Program-made: the position numbers and the translations under genes
In this document: positions 1 through 10,782 of the stretch, piece by piece
Layout of the letters: each line of letters begins with the position of its first letter
Numbering within the stretch: position 1 is the first letter of the stretch
Notes under the pieces: generated by a model
What the model was told of the DNA's origin: nothing
Seen by the model: only the letters and a program-made list of their open reading frames with translations
Databases searched by the model: none
NCBI GenBank assembly: GCA_013176395.1
Contig: JABMLP010000011.1
Span: forward strand, 1,178,001-1,242,000
Direction: 5' to 3'
Length of the DNA: 64,000 bases
Source of the DNA: Venturia oleaginea
Taxonomy: Eukaryota; Ascomycota; Dothideomycetes; Venturiales; Venturiaceae

Positions 1-450
1 GCGGGGTTGGGCGGCTGGCGAGTTTTGAATGGGGATGTAGGAGGAGAAATGGTCATCTGATGATTTTGTTATTCGGTGGTTTCGAGGAATAGGGGGGTCG
101 AGGGGACGAACTGACTGTATTCTTTTAGCGCGGGCACCAAATGCTCCATAAGTAGTTTTTTTTCTTTCTCCGAAATTATCTTGGCGGATTGAGTCGCTTC
201 GTCCTTCAATGTCATCGATTGGTTTTTCCTTGGCTTCGAGATCGTACTGAGCTAGTATCTCCTCCATGATCATGACTCTGTCCTGGAGCTTGGGCAGAAC
301 TCTAACATTGATATGTTCGAAACGACGGAATATCATGAAATCCTCTGATGTTGCCATCCACTTTGTAAATAAAGGGTAGCCACCATGTTTACCCCAATAG
401 CCTTTCGCGACAACCTTTTCATTTTGAGTAGGCGAATTGTTGGTTTGCAT
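1..450 (-). CDS. DUF6594 domain protein, N-terminal 150 residues (runs off left edge)
   Basis: Reading from ATG 450-448 toward position 1, the frame stays open for all 150 codons to the window edge, so the gene is cut off on its 3' side. The N-terminus has a Gly-Tyr-rich opening followed by GYPLFTKWMATSEDF, then FRRFEHINVRVLPKLQDRV and a helical MEEILAQYDLEAKE segment. This arrangement (a short 'GYP' motif, an FRRF-like motif, then a leucine/glutamine-rich helix) is the usual start of the fungal DUF6594 family, whose members normally end in two or three transmembrane helices that lie outside this window. The biochemical role of the family is unknown. No intron is needed in the visible part. 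The assignment rests on remembered family pattern, not a search. Confidence 0.75.
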   Translation of the reverse strand, partial: MQTNNSPTQNEKVVAKGYWGKHGGYPLFTKWMATSEDFMIFRRFEHINVRVLPKLQDRVMIMEEILAQYDLEAKEKPIDDIEGRSDSIRQDNFGERKKTTYGAFGARAKRIQSVRPLDPPIPRNHRITKSSDDHFSSYIPIQNSPAAQPR

Positions 451-737
451 AAGTCGTTGAGGATTTACATGAGCAAGCGCCATACCGCTTATAGCTTTGA
501 ATGCGGCTGCGCCTTTTTTTATTATTATGCGGCTTATTCTGCAAGTCTCTTGCAAGACACCGATCTTCGCTGATAAAGACTTGTCAGACGCTCGCGTATC
601 AGCTTTATAAGGTGTCTGATTCGTCCAATGTTATTTCTCGGCCCAACATGGCACGATAACGAAGCGAGCAGGCAGGAGCTGCACAAGGACTTTTAACGGT
701 GAGTCTGCCCCAGCCGCATATTTTCAAATATGACAGG

Positions 738-1813
738 CGTGGTCCGCCACGATTCTCGGACTCATAGCTGCTGCTGAAAAGAGGGATTGGCAAACATGCC
801 AAAGACGAGAGTTCCGGAACCTCGATCTTGAATGCAGTGATGGAGATGTTGGTTCTCTGGAAATTGAGCAATAGCACGACGGAGATATTAAGGCTCGGGT
901 GGAGATATCGCGGGGAGAACAGCATGAGCTACAAATAATAAGAGCAGAAAGAGAATATCTCCGAGAGAAAAGGGAGCGAGAAGGGAAGGAAAGGGCGGAA
1001 GAGCTGCGAAGATTAGAAGCAGAGACGGAGAGACAGTATCGGGAAGAAAGGGCAAGAAAGGCTCTTGAACAGCGAGCCCAAAAGGCTTGCCTCCACAAGG
1101 CATGGCAAAGAGAGATCGAGAAACTTCAGGAAGTAGAAATGGAGAAAAGAATCGAGGAAGGCGTTGCCAGGAAAATGAAGGAGGAAAAAGAAGCCAGAAG
1201 GACTAATGATCTCATGATGCTGCAAAGGCAAATCCAGGAGACCGAGAAGAGAGTGCAACATTGGTGAGAGATTTAAGACGCTTAGAGCAAAGGAGCAAAT
1301 GCTATGGAGAGAAGCACATGGGGCTGCAAATGGGGGTATGGAAGCAAAATGGCAACATGACGCGGAAGGAGATGAGGAAGAGGATTGGCGTCACGGCTTG
1401 ACTAGCAGGCAGAGCCGCCTCGCCACTTTCCTGCCCGCGGAAAGAACAAGAGAAAGAGAAAAAGATAGAGAAGAGTGGACCATCCACCGAGAAATGGCGC
1501 GTCCTCGGCGAACCCGCTCGCCACGCCCTGCTGTCGAAGTTGAACACGTGCCGGCGGAAGTACAAGTTACAGGTGATGTCAACCCGACTTCATCTCCCAG
1601 ATCCGGGTATGTATTACTGCTTGTACAGACATAAAACGTCACTCATATGCCGGCAGGATTCGAGATTTAAGTCCCCCGCCGTCATTGGCTGTGGCTGATG
1701 GAAAACACAACGAGCTTGTGGCAAAGATGGAAGCGATTGAAGCTGCTATGGATCGGCAGCAGAGATTTCTGGTAGCAGGGGTTGAGGCGATAGAGAAGAA
1801 GATGGGGAACTGA
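738..1813 (+). pseudogene. Disrupted coiled-coil (Glu/Arg/Lys-rich) protein gene
   Basis: A coding-like plus-strand reading begins after a plausible splice acceptor at 736-737 and continues past an in-frame TAG at 872-874. It goes on through a long charged coiled coil rich in RE, EK and EE to a TGA at 1265-1267. From there the neighbouring frame (reading GERFKTLRAKEQMLWREAHG) carries on with similar composition, so a one-base insertion near 1264-1266 fits better than an intron. A clean 50-nt intron at 1607-1656 then joins the last exon, which ends at TGA 1811-1813 with an amphipathic helix. The start is unresolved; an ATG at 628 with a donor at 700 is one possibility. I do not recognise the family. 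One nonsense codon plus one frameshift indicate a dead gene or sequence errors. Confidence 0.5.
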
Positions 1814-3505
1814 TTGCCAGTTGTGTGACGCAGAGACGGCTGGAGATGTGATGAAGTTGGGATTGAGGTTGCTTTGGGGTTTTCCGTGACATGGACGAAA
1901 GACGGGGTTGAATTTTTGCCATTTGGTATTGGTTTGAATAAACCAGTGACGAGATTCTGCAGTTTGTAGTGTTGAAGCGCTCCATCTAGTTGTGGAAGTT
2001 TTTGCCTATGCAAAAAACTCATATCAAAACGTGATGAATAATTTTGCTGAGCTCGTAGGCACCATATGAGTGCAATATGATTTCTTAACGAGCCTAAAAC
2101 AATGATTTGGGTAACGGGTCACGATTCTTGGTTTTGTTATTACCTTCTGGACATACTGACCAGCTTTTCTGACGGCGAACGAAACACTGTTCAAAAACGC
2201 TGTTGGTGACTTGACCAAAACACACGCCTCGAATATCTAGAAAACAATTGCAATTCGTATAGCCTACTAACCAGTCCTTCTTTCGTTCAAGCTGTCGAAC
2301 GCTTTGTCATCTTTTCTCTCTTGTCCATTTCTTTCCCTTCCTCCCATTGTTGCCAGTTCTTCCAAATAAAATTAATGTAAAAGATTGAGAAGAGGGACAG
2401 CGCGTCTGTGTCCCTGCTAACGATAACAAGGAGTCTATGAAGTCGCATGAAGTCGAGGATCTCCTCCCCTCTCCTTCGGGATATCCGAAGCCCCCTTTCT
2501 TACACCCACCCACGCGATTGACAAAGCCATGGCGAGGTTCCGATGCGGGCCCGCTGCCCGTCGTATACACGCGTTGACGGTTGACGGTTGACGCGTGATG
2601 GGATTTCCGAGGGGGAGTGGTGTTCTAGAAGGGAACGCTTTTCTTCTAGCGGCGGACAATCCCACCTTCACCAGTCAGCACGTTATGCGCGAGGTTTTCC
2701 GGGGTGTAGGTGCCCCACCCGCGAGCCCGCGGCCAAGCTCGCGGCCGAGTCTAGGAATAGAATGGGTACCCTTGCGAATATGTGATACCGGCATCTTCAC
2801 GAATGATGTGCTTGCTAGAATGATGAATGTGCATAGTACACCGTATCCCCAAGGCATTGCCTGGAAGCTTGCTTTGATGCTTCATACACGAGGAGCAAGC
2901 TGGTAGACTGAGAGCCGACTTCTGGATCAATCGAGTCTTGAGGTTCATGCATCTGGCGTGGAACGGGTCAAGCGCCTCGCGAAATGGACCACCTAATGCT
3001 CCATGGGGATAGTCGATGCTGGCGGAGATATGCAGACACCCTGAGTTGACTCGATGAGAATACGTTTGCCCAAAGGTCGCCCAAGAACCCGGTCAAGACG
3101 GCGAATATGCTGCCCTCATTGGCCAACAAGCCCAAGCATTCGTGAGCCACTGAAGCAATTGCTCGATGGAATCAAGCAATCTCCATCTTATCTTGTCTTT
3201 GGCCTTTCCCCGCCGTCCACTAGCCACTTACTACATTTTGCGCACACGACACCATTGACCTCTCTCTGCACCCACTATCTTGCGCTTTCCCGCGCTCAAT
3301 GGGTACTCGCTAATTCCTTATCTTCTGCCTACACTTGCACACTGGCCCAGCCAGCCATTTGATCGGCTACCTCCTACTCGATGAACAGCGTTAGTTACTT
3401 TTTTGGCCTTATCGCGTATATTGTGCCTGTGCTACGCTCTATAACTACTGCTACCCATCCTGCAGTTCTTCGATATCTCGTCAGTTCCACAACACATCAT
3501 ACACC
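1814..3505. other. Intergenic, likely 5' region of the NCS1 transporter
   Basis: About 1.7 kb without a supportable gene. Small open frames around 2590-2900 and 3054-3362 have no recognisable domain and no splice logic. Three head-to-tail copies of a GTTGACG-like heptamer lie near 2573-2592. The last 250 bases before the transporter ATG are C/T-rich, as fungal promoters and 5' leaders often are. Confidence 0.5.
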
Positions 3506-5377
3506 ATGAACGCCCACGAGGAGAAAACCTTCGACCGGAAGAATGCCTCTCCAGCCTCTTCAGCCATTGAGCAGACCGAAGTGCGACAAGGATCCGTCAG
3601 CAAACCGGCTTTCTTCAACAGACGCGGCTTTAGTCTCGAGGTCAGACAGGAGGAGAGCAGTTTTGCTGCTACTCCAAGAGCTTCCAATGCCGATTTCGAC
3701 CCTATCCCTCCATCGAAGCGCACCTGGAATTGGGGTGCTTATGTTGCTTACTGGATGGCTGACGCTTGGGCCGTTTCTAACTGGGAAGTCGGTGAGTTCT
3801 CCACAATAAGGTTCGTGTAGAAATAATATATGCTAAATATCAATTCTTTAGCCTCTTCTATGATTGCCGTCGGTCTCTCCTGGAGAATGGCTATCGGTGC
3901 CTGCGTCCTCGGCAACACCATCATGGGCCTCGTCATTACCATCAACGGAAGAATGGGTGCTACTCTGCATACCCCATTCCCAGTCGTCGCTCGCATGCCA
4001 TTCGGTTACTACTTCAGCTACTTCGTTGTCTTGTCCCGCTGCGTCCTCGCTATCGTCTGGCTCGGCGTACAAACCACCACTGGCGGCCAATGTATGACTA
4101 TTCTACTCACAGCTATCTGGCCGAGCTTTAAGAATATCCCCAACCACATTCCGCTCGACCAGGGTATCACGACTGCTGGCATGTGTGGGTTCGTCCTCTA
4201 CTTCCTGCTCCAGCTCCCCTTCCTGTGTATCCCATACACCAAGGTCCAATACTTTTTCGCCTTCAAATCTGTCATTGCTCCAATCGTCTTCTTGGCTGTC
4301 TTCGGATCCACATTGCACAAGGCTGGTGGCACCCTTGCCCACAGCACAGTCATTACCCAAGGCCCTACCGTCACCGGCTCAAAGCTTGCATGGGCTTTCT
4401 TCGGCAACCTCAATGGTGTTTTGGGAAACTACGCGACACTCGGTCTAAACATTGCCGATTTCTCCAGGTATGCCAACAAGCCTAGCGCACAGAATGTCCA
4501 AGCCATCGTCATCCCAATCATCTTTACCATCGTCGGTCTTTTGGGTATCTTTACTGCTGCCGCCGCTGAGACAGCATATGGAAAGATTCTCTGGAACCCT
4601 ATCGATATCATCGACAGGTGGATGGAGTCTGGATCCCACGGTGGTCGTGCTGCTGCCGCCTTTGCTGCCATCGGCTTGATCATCGTCACCCTCGGTATCA
4701 ACATCTCCGCCAACTCCATCAGTGCCGCCAACGATCTCATGGCTTTCTTGCCCAAGTACATCAACATCCGCCGTGGTCAAGTTCTCGCCGCTTTCATCGG
4801 ATCCTGGGCATTCGTCCCATGGAAGATTCTTGCGTCTGCCGCCAAGTTCCTTGCTTTCCTCGGTGGTTACACCATCTTCTTGGGCCCAATGACTGGAATC
4901 CTCATCTGCGATTACTTCATCGTTCGCCGCGGTAACGTGTCTGTCCCCGACATGTACAACTTCAACGGCATCTACAAGTACGGCAAATTCGGCACCAACT
5001 GGCGTGCCTTCCTCGCATTCTGGATCGGCTGCGTCCCACCACTCCCCGGTTTCGTCAACAACATTGTTGTTTCCGGTGATCAAACAACTGGTGTCTCCCT
5101 CGGCGGACAGCGACTGTAAGTTGCCTTCCTTCACATGTTTCAATCAACCCACTAATATCTCTCTAGATTCAACATCGGATACCTCTACTCATTCGTCGCC
5201 TCCGGTGTCTTTTACTGGGCTTTTATGAAATTCTTCCCCAACGACGGTTCCCGCATGGATCACGCCGAAACTGGCGAAGACATCATCGTCGCCCAAGACT
5301 TGAAAAACCAAGAGGCACGTCGCGCCAGCTTTGCAGAGCGAAGACCTAGTATTGTTGAAAAAGTCTTTGCCGTCTAA
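3506..5377 (+). CDS. NCS1-family nucleobase/allantoin-type permease
   Basis: Three exons: 3506-3791, 3852-5115 and 5167-5377 (introns 60 and 51 nt, both GT-AG), giving 586 residues. The protein has a hydrophilic N-terminus, then RTWNWGAYVAYWMADAW, the usual entry to helix 1 of the nucleobase:cation symporter-1 family, followed by about 12 hydrophobic segments. Family landmarks include NGRMGATLHTPFPVVAR and GNYATLGLNIADFSRYA. The C-terminal tail is hydrophilic and acidic/basic. Members import uracil, uridine, allantoin, cytosine-purines or thiamine across the plasma membrane with protons; which substrate applies here cannot be read from the sequence. Length and topology match full-length fungal NCS1 proteins. 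The start is the first ATG in a good context (CACCATGAA). I am confident of the family and unsure of the substrate. Confidence 0.93.
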
Positions 5378-7451
5378 ACATTGGTGTTTGGTTGAGACAT
5401 CTGTCTAAAATATTGTCGGATCCCGATGCTTGTAATCGTTATGTGATGGGCTATGGTGTGCGGAGGTTGTATGTTGATATCCTGTATGATTGTACACGTT
5501 CTTTATGGAGATATAGCGACGAAGTTGGTTTTTGTGTCATGTTATGGCTGGATAGATACCCTTGCGCCGTCGCGCTTAATCTAGAAATCAAAGTCAAGAT
5601 CTTTTCTCACTTTTGACATGCCTCACCAATTCCTTCACTTTTATTTGATATGTTGCATCGTAAGATATTCCCACACTCCACTCCATGCCTAATCCGAATT
5701 CAACCTTCACGAATAATCACCAATCACCATCATTCACAATGCCATTCCAGCAGTGCCATCCCGCAAAGACGATTATAGACACTCAGTCGCCACATTCTCA
5801 ATCGCCACACCTCCGATATACTCCATCTCATCTCCAATCTCAATCCACACAGTCCCTGAACATCTCCATTCAAAGCCCGCCCCAATGATATACACAATCC
5901 TGTCCCCATCATCCACACACCACACCAGAACAAGCCTCACAGGGAACCAGTGCGCCCTTATCGGATCTCCATCCTCCAACCGCCTAACTACAACGGCGTG
6001 AAATAGTTGCCCAAACTATGCATCTAGCGCTCTTTAACCGAGAGAGTGGGCATCGTCATTATCGCTTCTAGGCGTCTGGAGATAGATCGGGAACGGGATC
6101 GGGATGGGGAGACTAAAGTGTAGACTACCTACTCAAGGGTATTGGTAAGAGTAAGACGGGATGGGACGGGATGGGTAGACTAAATTGCCTCTACTCGTAG
6201 TACCGATATCGATTTGGGAGGGTTTTTTCCTTTTCGGAGGTCTCACACCAACCAACAAACAGGGTATCGTACCGATGGTTTTTACCCGAGTTTACATGTC
6301 TCGTGTGTTGAGATTGAGATTGAGATTGTTATCGCGAGGTATTCTACGCTGGTTCGAATGAAACTCGGAAGAGTGATGGGTGATTGTTGATTGGTAGCGT
6401 CATGGTGATGTATCTTCACGGTACGGTCAATGGCGGGAGGATTTTTTGAGACCAGCCTCAGCCTTACTTAAATACCCCCACATTGTTTTAGAGTGGCACG
6501 CACTTGTTTATGCTCTGTGCATGGTGCGAAAGACCAGTCCGATTCTTCATCGTTTAAAAGCTTTGAATTGTTGTGAGGAAGGGAATGATGTTCGTCGTTG
6601 ATGAGGTTTCTTTTGTTTATTTTCGACTTGACCTGGAGACGGGAGGATGATCGAGATCTTGCTTCTTGTGAACAAAAGCTTAAAGGAGGCGAGTTTTCGC
6701 TATGCGTTTTGTATTTTGACTTCAGGGAGGAGCACGGAGAGTGCGTCCTAACGTTTCTGCATGATTAGGGGAGTAAGAGATTCCCACATTTGCGCCATCA
6801 CGCTGAACGCATCAAGATCCTAAATGTCCTAGAATGTCACTTCTTCATCGCCCCATGTATGTGAGAGTATCGCATACTTGGGCCTGGTTCGACGATTGAA
6901 AAAAGTTTTCAGGATGAGAGTTTCGGTATTCAGAAGGCGCATCTATTCTGTTTCCCTGGCATCAGCGCGTGGATGCGAGCGTCGGCGTGGAGACGAAGTG
7001 TAGCAGAGGATGTCGAAATCACTGAACATCAAAGCCGATGGGAAACCTAGAGGACGGCATGTGGAAGATGGGTTCAATGATGGAGGTCGAATGAATGAGT
7101 GAAAATGGAAGATGGGAGTTGTGCCCCACCTCTGACAAATTATGAGGCTAAGCTCAAAGGGGCGCTCAGCCTCGTGATACCTGATGACGAAGAATTCAAG
7201 GGCTAGAGATGGTATGAATACAATCGGAGTGAGAGGTTACCAAGTCATCATCCCCTGTATCCACACCGAATATCGCTTCCCTACGGTAGAGACAATGCCC
7301 GTCATATAAACGAAATGAAAGTTCTAATTCTCCCCACCCATCCAAGGAAAATGCTAACCATCGCTGAGCTCTCCACCATTCCTGAGCTCCTCACCATGGC
7401 AAAACTCGGCATCCAGAATGAATTCCAATATAATTGGTCCCAATTCGACAG
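5378..7451. other. Gene-poor intergenic region with weak minus-strand frame
   Basis: About 2.1 kb. The minus-strand frame 5979-5773 encodes a somewhat protein-like stretch (ending near GGVAIENVATECL) but has no partner exons, no recognisable domain and overlaps another open frame, so I do not call it. Near 6080-6180 there are G-rich GGGAYGGG-like runs, and near 6307-6330 a GAGATT triplication. Nothing else is supportable. Confidence 0.45.
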
Positions 7452-8114
7452 CTATGCTGTATTACCTATGCCTGAAAGCCTGACAATGAATATCGACCGT
7501 CTTTCTTCTCGTCTCTTAACATAATCTCTCGGAAGAATCGCCTCCCGGCCCCCCTCATAAGGAGAATTGACGGTCACGCCAACACGACGATATCTGCGGG
7601 TCTCCTTGTCAACACCGTCTTTATACTGAAGCAACAAAAGACATGTTAAAGAGTCGTTTGAGTCTGTATGTGCAGGTATGTAGTAAAGATGATTTTGAGA
7701 ACCCTCAATCGACTCTACATCATCGGAACGACTGTCCAGATAAACAGCATCGTGTTCCCAAAGTTCATTGATCGTACCAACTTTTGGTTTGAATCTTTCG
7801 TTTTTGGCAGTCTTGGGATCTTCTTGTTTCCGGAGCCGATCTTCGAGGTCTTCGACCTGTTGCTGAAGAAGCCTTATCTGTTCATGCGAATGGATCTCTT
7901 CGCCTTGCTCGGCGCCTTTTGCTTTCGTATTATCGTTCTGAGGGGCAGGCTTCGGTTCCTCCTTGGGCCTCTGTATGTAGTCCAAGGGTTTGTCATAGGG
8001 ACGAAGCCGGTCCACGCTAATCGAGCGATAGAACTGCGCTAAGAATTCAACAATATCGCTCCCAGACTAGCAGAGATCAAGTGTGGATGTAATGTCGTGA
8101 TTGCTGGAACTCAT
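7452..8114 (-). pseudogene. Hypothetical protein with in-frame stop (HET-protein C-terminus-like)
   Basis: From ATG 8114-8112 on the minus strand the frame runs 15 codons to a TAG at 8069-8067. It then stays open in the same frame for about 204 codons to the stop at 7454-7452. After the TAG there is no ATG, only GTG at 8015, so the long part cannot start on its own. The protein has a Pro/Lys-rich linker, a short coiled coil (RLLQQQVEDLEDRLRKQE) and a C-terminal block with TCLLLLQY and RRYRRVGVTV, resembling the tail that follows HET domains in many fungal incompatibility proteins. There is no HET domain in the 230 bp upstream. The TAG could be a nonsense mutation, or an unseen splice acceptor (CTGCTAG) could bypass it. 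Confidence 0.4.
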
Positions 8115-8345
8115 TGAACCCACTGTGCAATAATGAATATGAACATGAACAGCGACAACTCATCTGTACTTGGCGCTTCGAGACATGCACTACCAACTCG
8201 ATTCATAGATATTTGACTGTCTAAGTAATGCACCTGACACCAAACAATTTGAAGAGGATTAGTTGCTAGAGACATCAAGGAAAAATCACTAAAACCGGGT
8301 ATGACGCTGAAAAAAGTATGACCACCCTAATTGAGCCTGTGGCAC

Positions 8346-10067
8346 TTAAATCTCAAATTCTCCTAGCCAATGGCTCGCCACGACTCGACCCTCGTCGAAG
8401 CTCTTCTTATTCATGCGTCTGATGATGGCGGCATGGCTGTGTCGGGCATCGTGGATCCACACAGGGTATTTCTTGAACCCTACGTCGTCCAACGCCTGGA
8501 TCATAGCGAACTGAATGGGGGTTAGAGCCAGCGTTGGGAAGTCGAAATCACCTTTCTTCTGCGGAGGCACCTCGTCATCAATGTCACTCTCGTCTATGTC
8601 CTCTTCCTCAATCGACAGAAGTGGTTTCTCTTCACCCGTTGAGACGATGGATTGCCTTGACTTGTGCTTTTTGGTGGTGGGGCTTGATGGCGATGCCATT
8701 TCTTCGCTACTCGTAGGAAGATACTCTTGGCTTTGGGACTGGTTGACGTTTCCATAAATGTCTTCAGCCGTTTGTCGCACGTCTTGCACCATCTCAGATA
8801 TCAGGGGAATGCGGTATTCTTCGACCGGGATGCCTGCTTTGCCCGAGTGATGCAAACGAATGCGCTGTCGACTGCGAACCGATTGGACGACTGAATTCAT
8901 CAAGAACAGAACTGTTCCAATTGGGATGAACACGAAGAAGAAGATAGCACTTGGGACTTTGCTCAACACCGTGACTGTCCCACCAGCCACTCTTTTGTGA
9001 AATGCGGGCAATGCCTCATCGTCTTTGTGCGTCACAGGATTGCTGTGGTCGATTATTACTGGCTCGAAGCCTTTCAGATAGTTCACCTTGACCTTGTTCA
9101 GGTTTACGAATGGATCGGTGCGTGAGATGCCAGATGTGTAATAGGCAGTGCTTCTATCGTTTACGATGTTCGCGTACAGACTCCGGTTCCTGAACTTCGC
9201 GAGGGCCTTGATGAATATACTGTCCGGATCGGCGATTACTGACAATAGCGGTCGGCCTGTGTCCCTGAATCGATCGATTGTGAAAAGCTGTCGTCCCGAG
9301 GTTGAGAGTATCCTTGCTCCCACCACGTTCCAGATATGGTTGTGAAGTCCCAACAGAGGTGTTCGCACACCCAAGTGAGGCGATGCAAAGGTTGTGAAGT
9401 TGACTGGCTCCAACTTGTCGAACCATCCTTTGTGGTAAAGTAGACCAACGGCATATCTTGCCACAAGGCCACCTAGGGAGTATCCGACAATGCTGAGCTT
9501 GTTTACTATTGTCCCATCTCGTGCCAACTCTTCCAATTTGTCCTCGATCTCTTGTGTGACTCGTTCCCCTCCCAACTCGATGCCATCGTATGTGAAGGAT
9601 CCGGCATTGCGTTTCACGGCGAGGATATGAAGCTTGTCGTGGGCATACTTCGCACGCAGAGCTGAGGAGAGGTAAGCTAAATGGTTAGGGTTACCCCACA
9701 ATCTAAATGATTCGCATTAGCCTGGATGTAGTTCAGGATTCCTGTCAGAGTGCTCGCTTCTGTTGCCAGGGCTGGCGGCAGGCATGTGGAAATGCCGGAG
9801 TCGCGCAACTAATGAGGCCTCGGTAATGTCGATGCCGCAACACGGATTTATGGTCCGCCAGACGGTATTGATGTTCCATAAGTGCAGAGGTGCATACTCT
9901 CATGGTGGAGAATTCGCATCTCTTTGGGAGAAAAGCAAAGGCGTCACTTACCCATGAACAAAGACGCAGAGATGGTCCGCCGAGGAGGGATCGGTATGTT
10001 CCTCCATGCCTTGCGGCGACTCGGACGAGACGGTGGGATCGAAGCTGGAGAAGGAAAAGGGCAGCAT
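8346..10067 (-). CDS. DUF676 lipase/serine esterase (yeast YOR059C/Lpl1-like)
   Basis: Two exons on the minus strand, 10067-9952 and 9702-8346, joined across a 249-nt intron with donor GTAAGTG. The splice restores CVFVHGLWGNPNH, the oxyanion-hole motif of the family. The predicted protein has 490 residues. The nucleophile elbow is GYSLGG with Ser near residue 114, followed by SPHLG. A conserved C-terminal WIHDARHSHAAII-like block probably supplies the catalytic His. A single hydrophobic segment (about residues 290-309) could anchor the enzyme to ER or lipid-droplet membrane, where yeast Lpl1 acts as a phospholipase; that location is inferred. The serine/acidic region before the C-terminus is low complexity. 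The start is the upstream of two in-frame ATGs (10067; the other is 10007). It is divergent to REX3. Confidence 0.9.
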
Positions 10068-10782
10068 TGAAGGCCGCCCAAGGGCGGAGTGGGGATATCT
10101 ATTATGTAGTCTCCTTCAGCCTGGTGCAACGTATCGGTAGGAGTCGGTAAGGTATCAGCCTGGTCAATCTGGTTATCGCAGAGCGGCGTCGCGACTGATA
10201 CGGTAGAGAAGCAAACAAATGTGGCCTGAGCGCGCGGTGAAAGGGGTGCAGGACAAGGTAACGACGAGAGCCGGAGGGTTATATATGTAGACCAGTATAT
10301 TAAATTTTGGGAGTATGAGCAATTAAAGAAAAGTCAGGGTCTTCCGATGCATTATCGGCGCGGCTGCAACTCAAAAATGTCATTGAAGGATGCCGTATGA
10401 ATCTGATATCAACATCCCAGACAAATCGGGCCTCGTTAGTATCTTGAGGTGTTCAACCATTCCAACACCAGCTGGAGTGTTTGTGTTTGGCCTGAGCACA
10501 CACCTTAAAAGGCTTTGGGACGAGTCGATTGTCTCTATTTTCATCCATCGACAGCTCCTGAATAACAGACATCAACTTCACTTCATCCCCTCCGTCATCC
10601 TTCGCCTGAGGATTCATACCGTCCCTTCGAATAGAGCTCCCTTCGGATTGCCACCCCGTGAAGGTTTCACCCTGCTCCACATCACTTCCAGGTCACTCGG
10701 TTGACACGTGCAACAACTCTGACAGTCGCGGAATGAGTATTCGACGTTAGACGTAAAAGACACCGAGGAACATCGCATCGCC
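10068..10782. promoter_or_regulatory. Shared divergent promoter region of the DUF676 lipase and REX3
   Basis: A 715-bp gap between two divergently transcribed genes, so it must contain both promoters. A TATA-like TTATATATG lies at about 10279-10287. No particular factor site can be named with confidence. Confidence 0.5.

Noticed and set aside
4445..5143. Minus-strand open frame of 232 codons
   Set aside because: It lies entirely opposite the NCS1 transporter; the Asp/Glu/Gly-rich composition is what the complement of that codon-biased gene produces.
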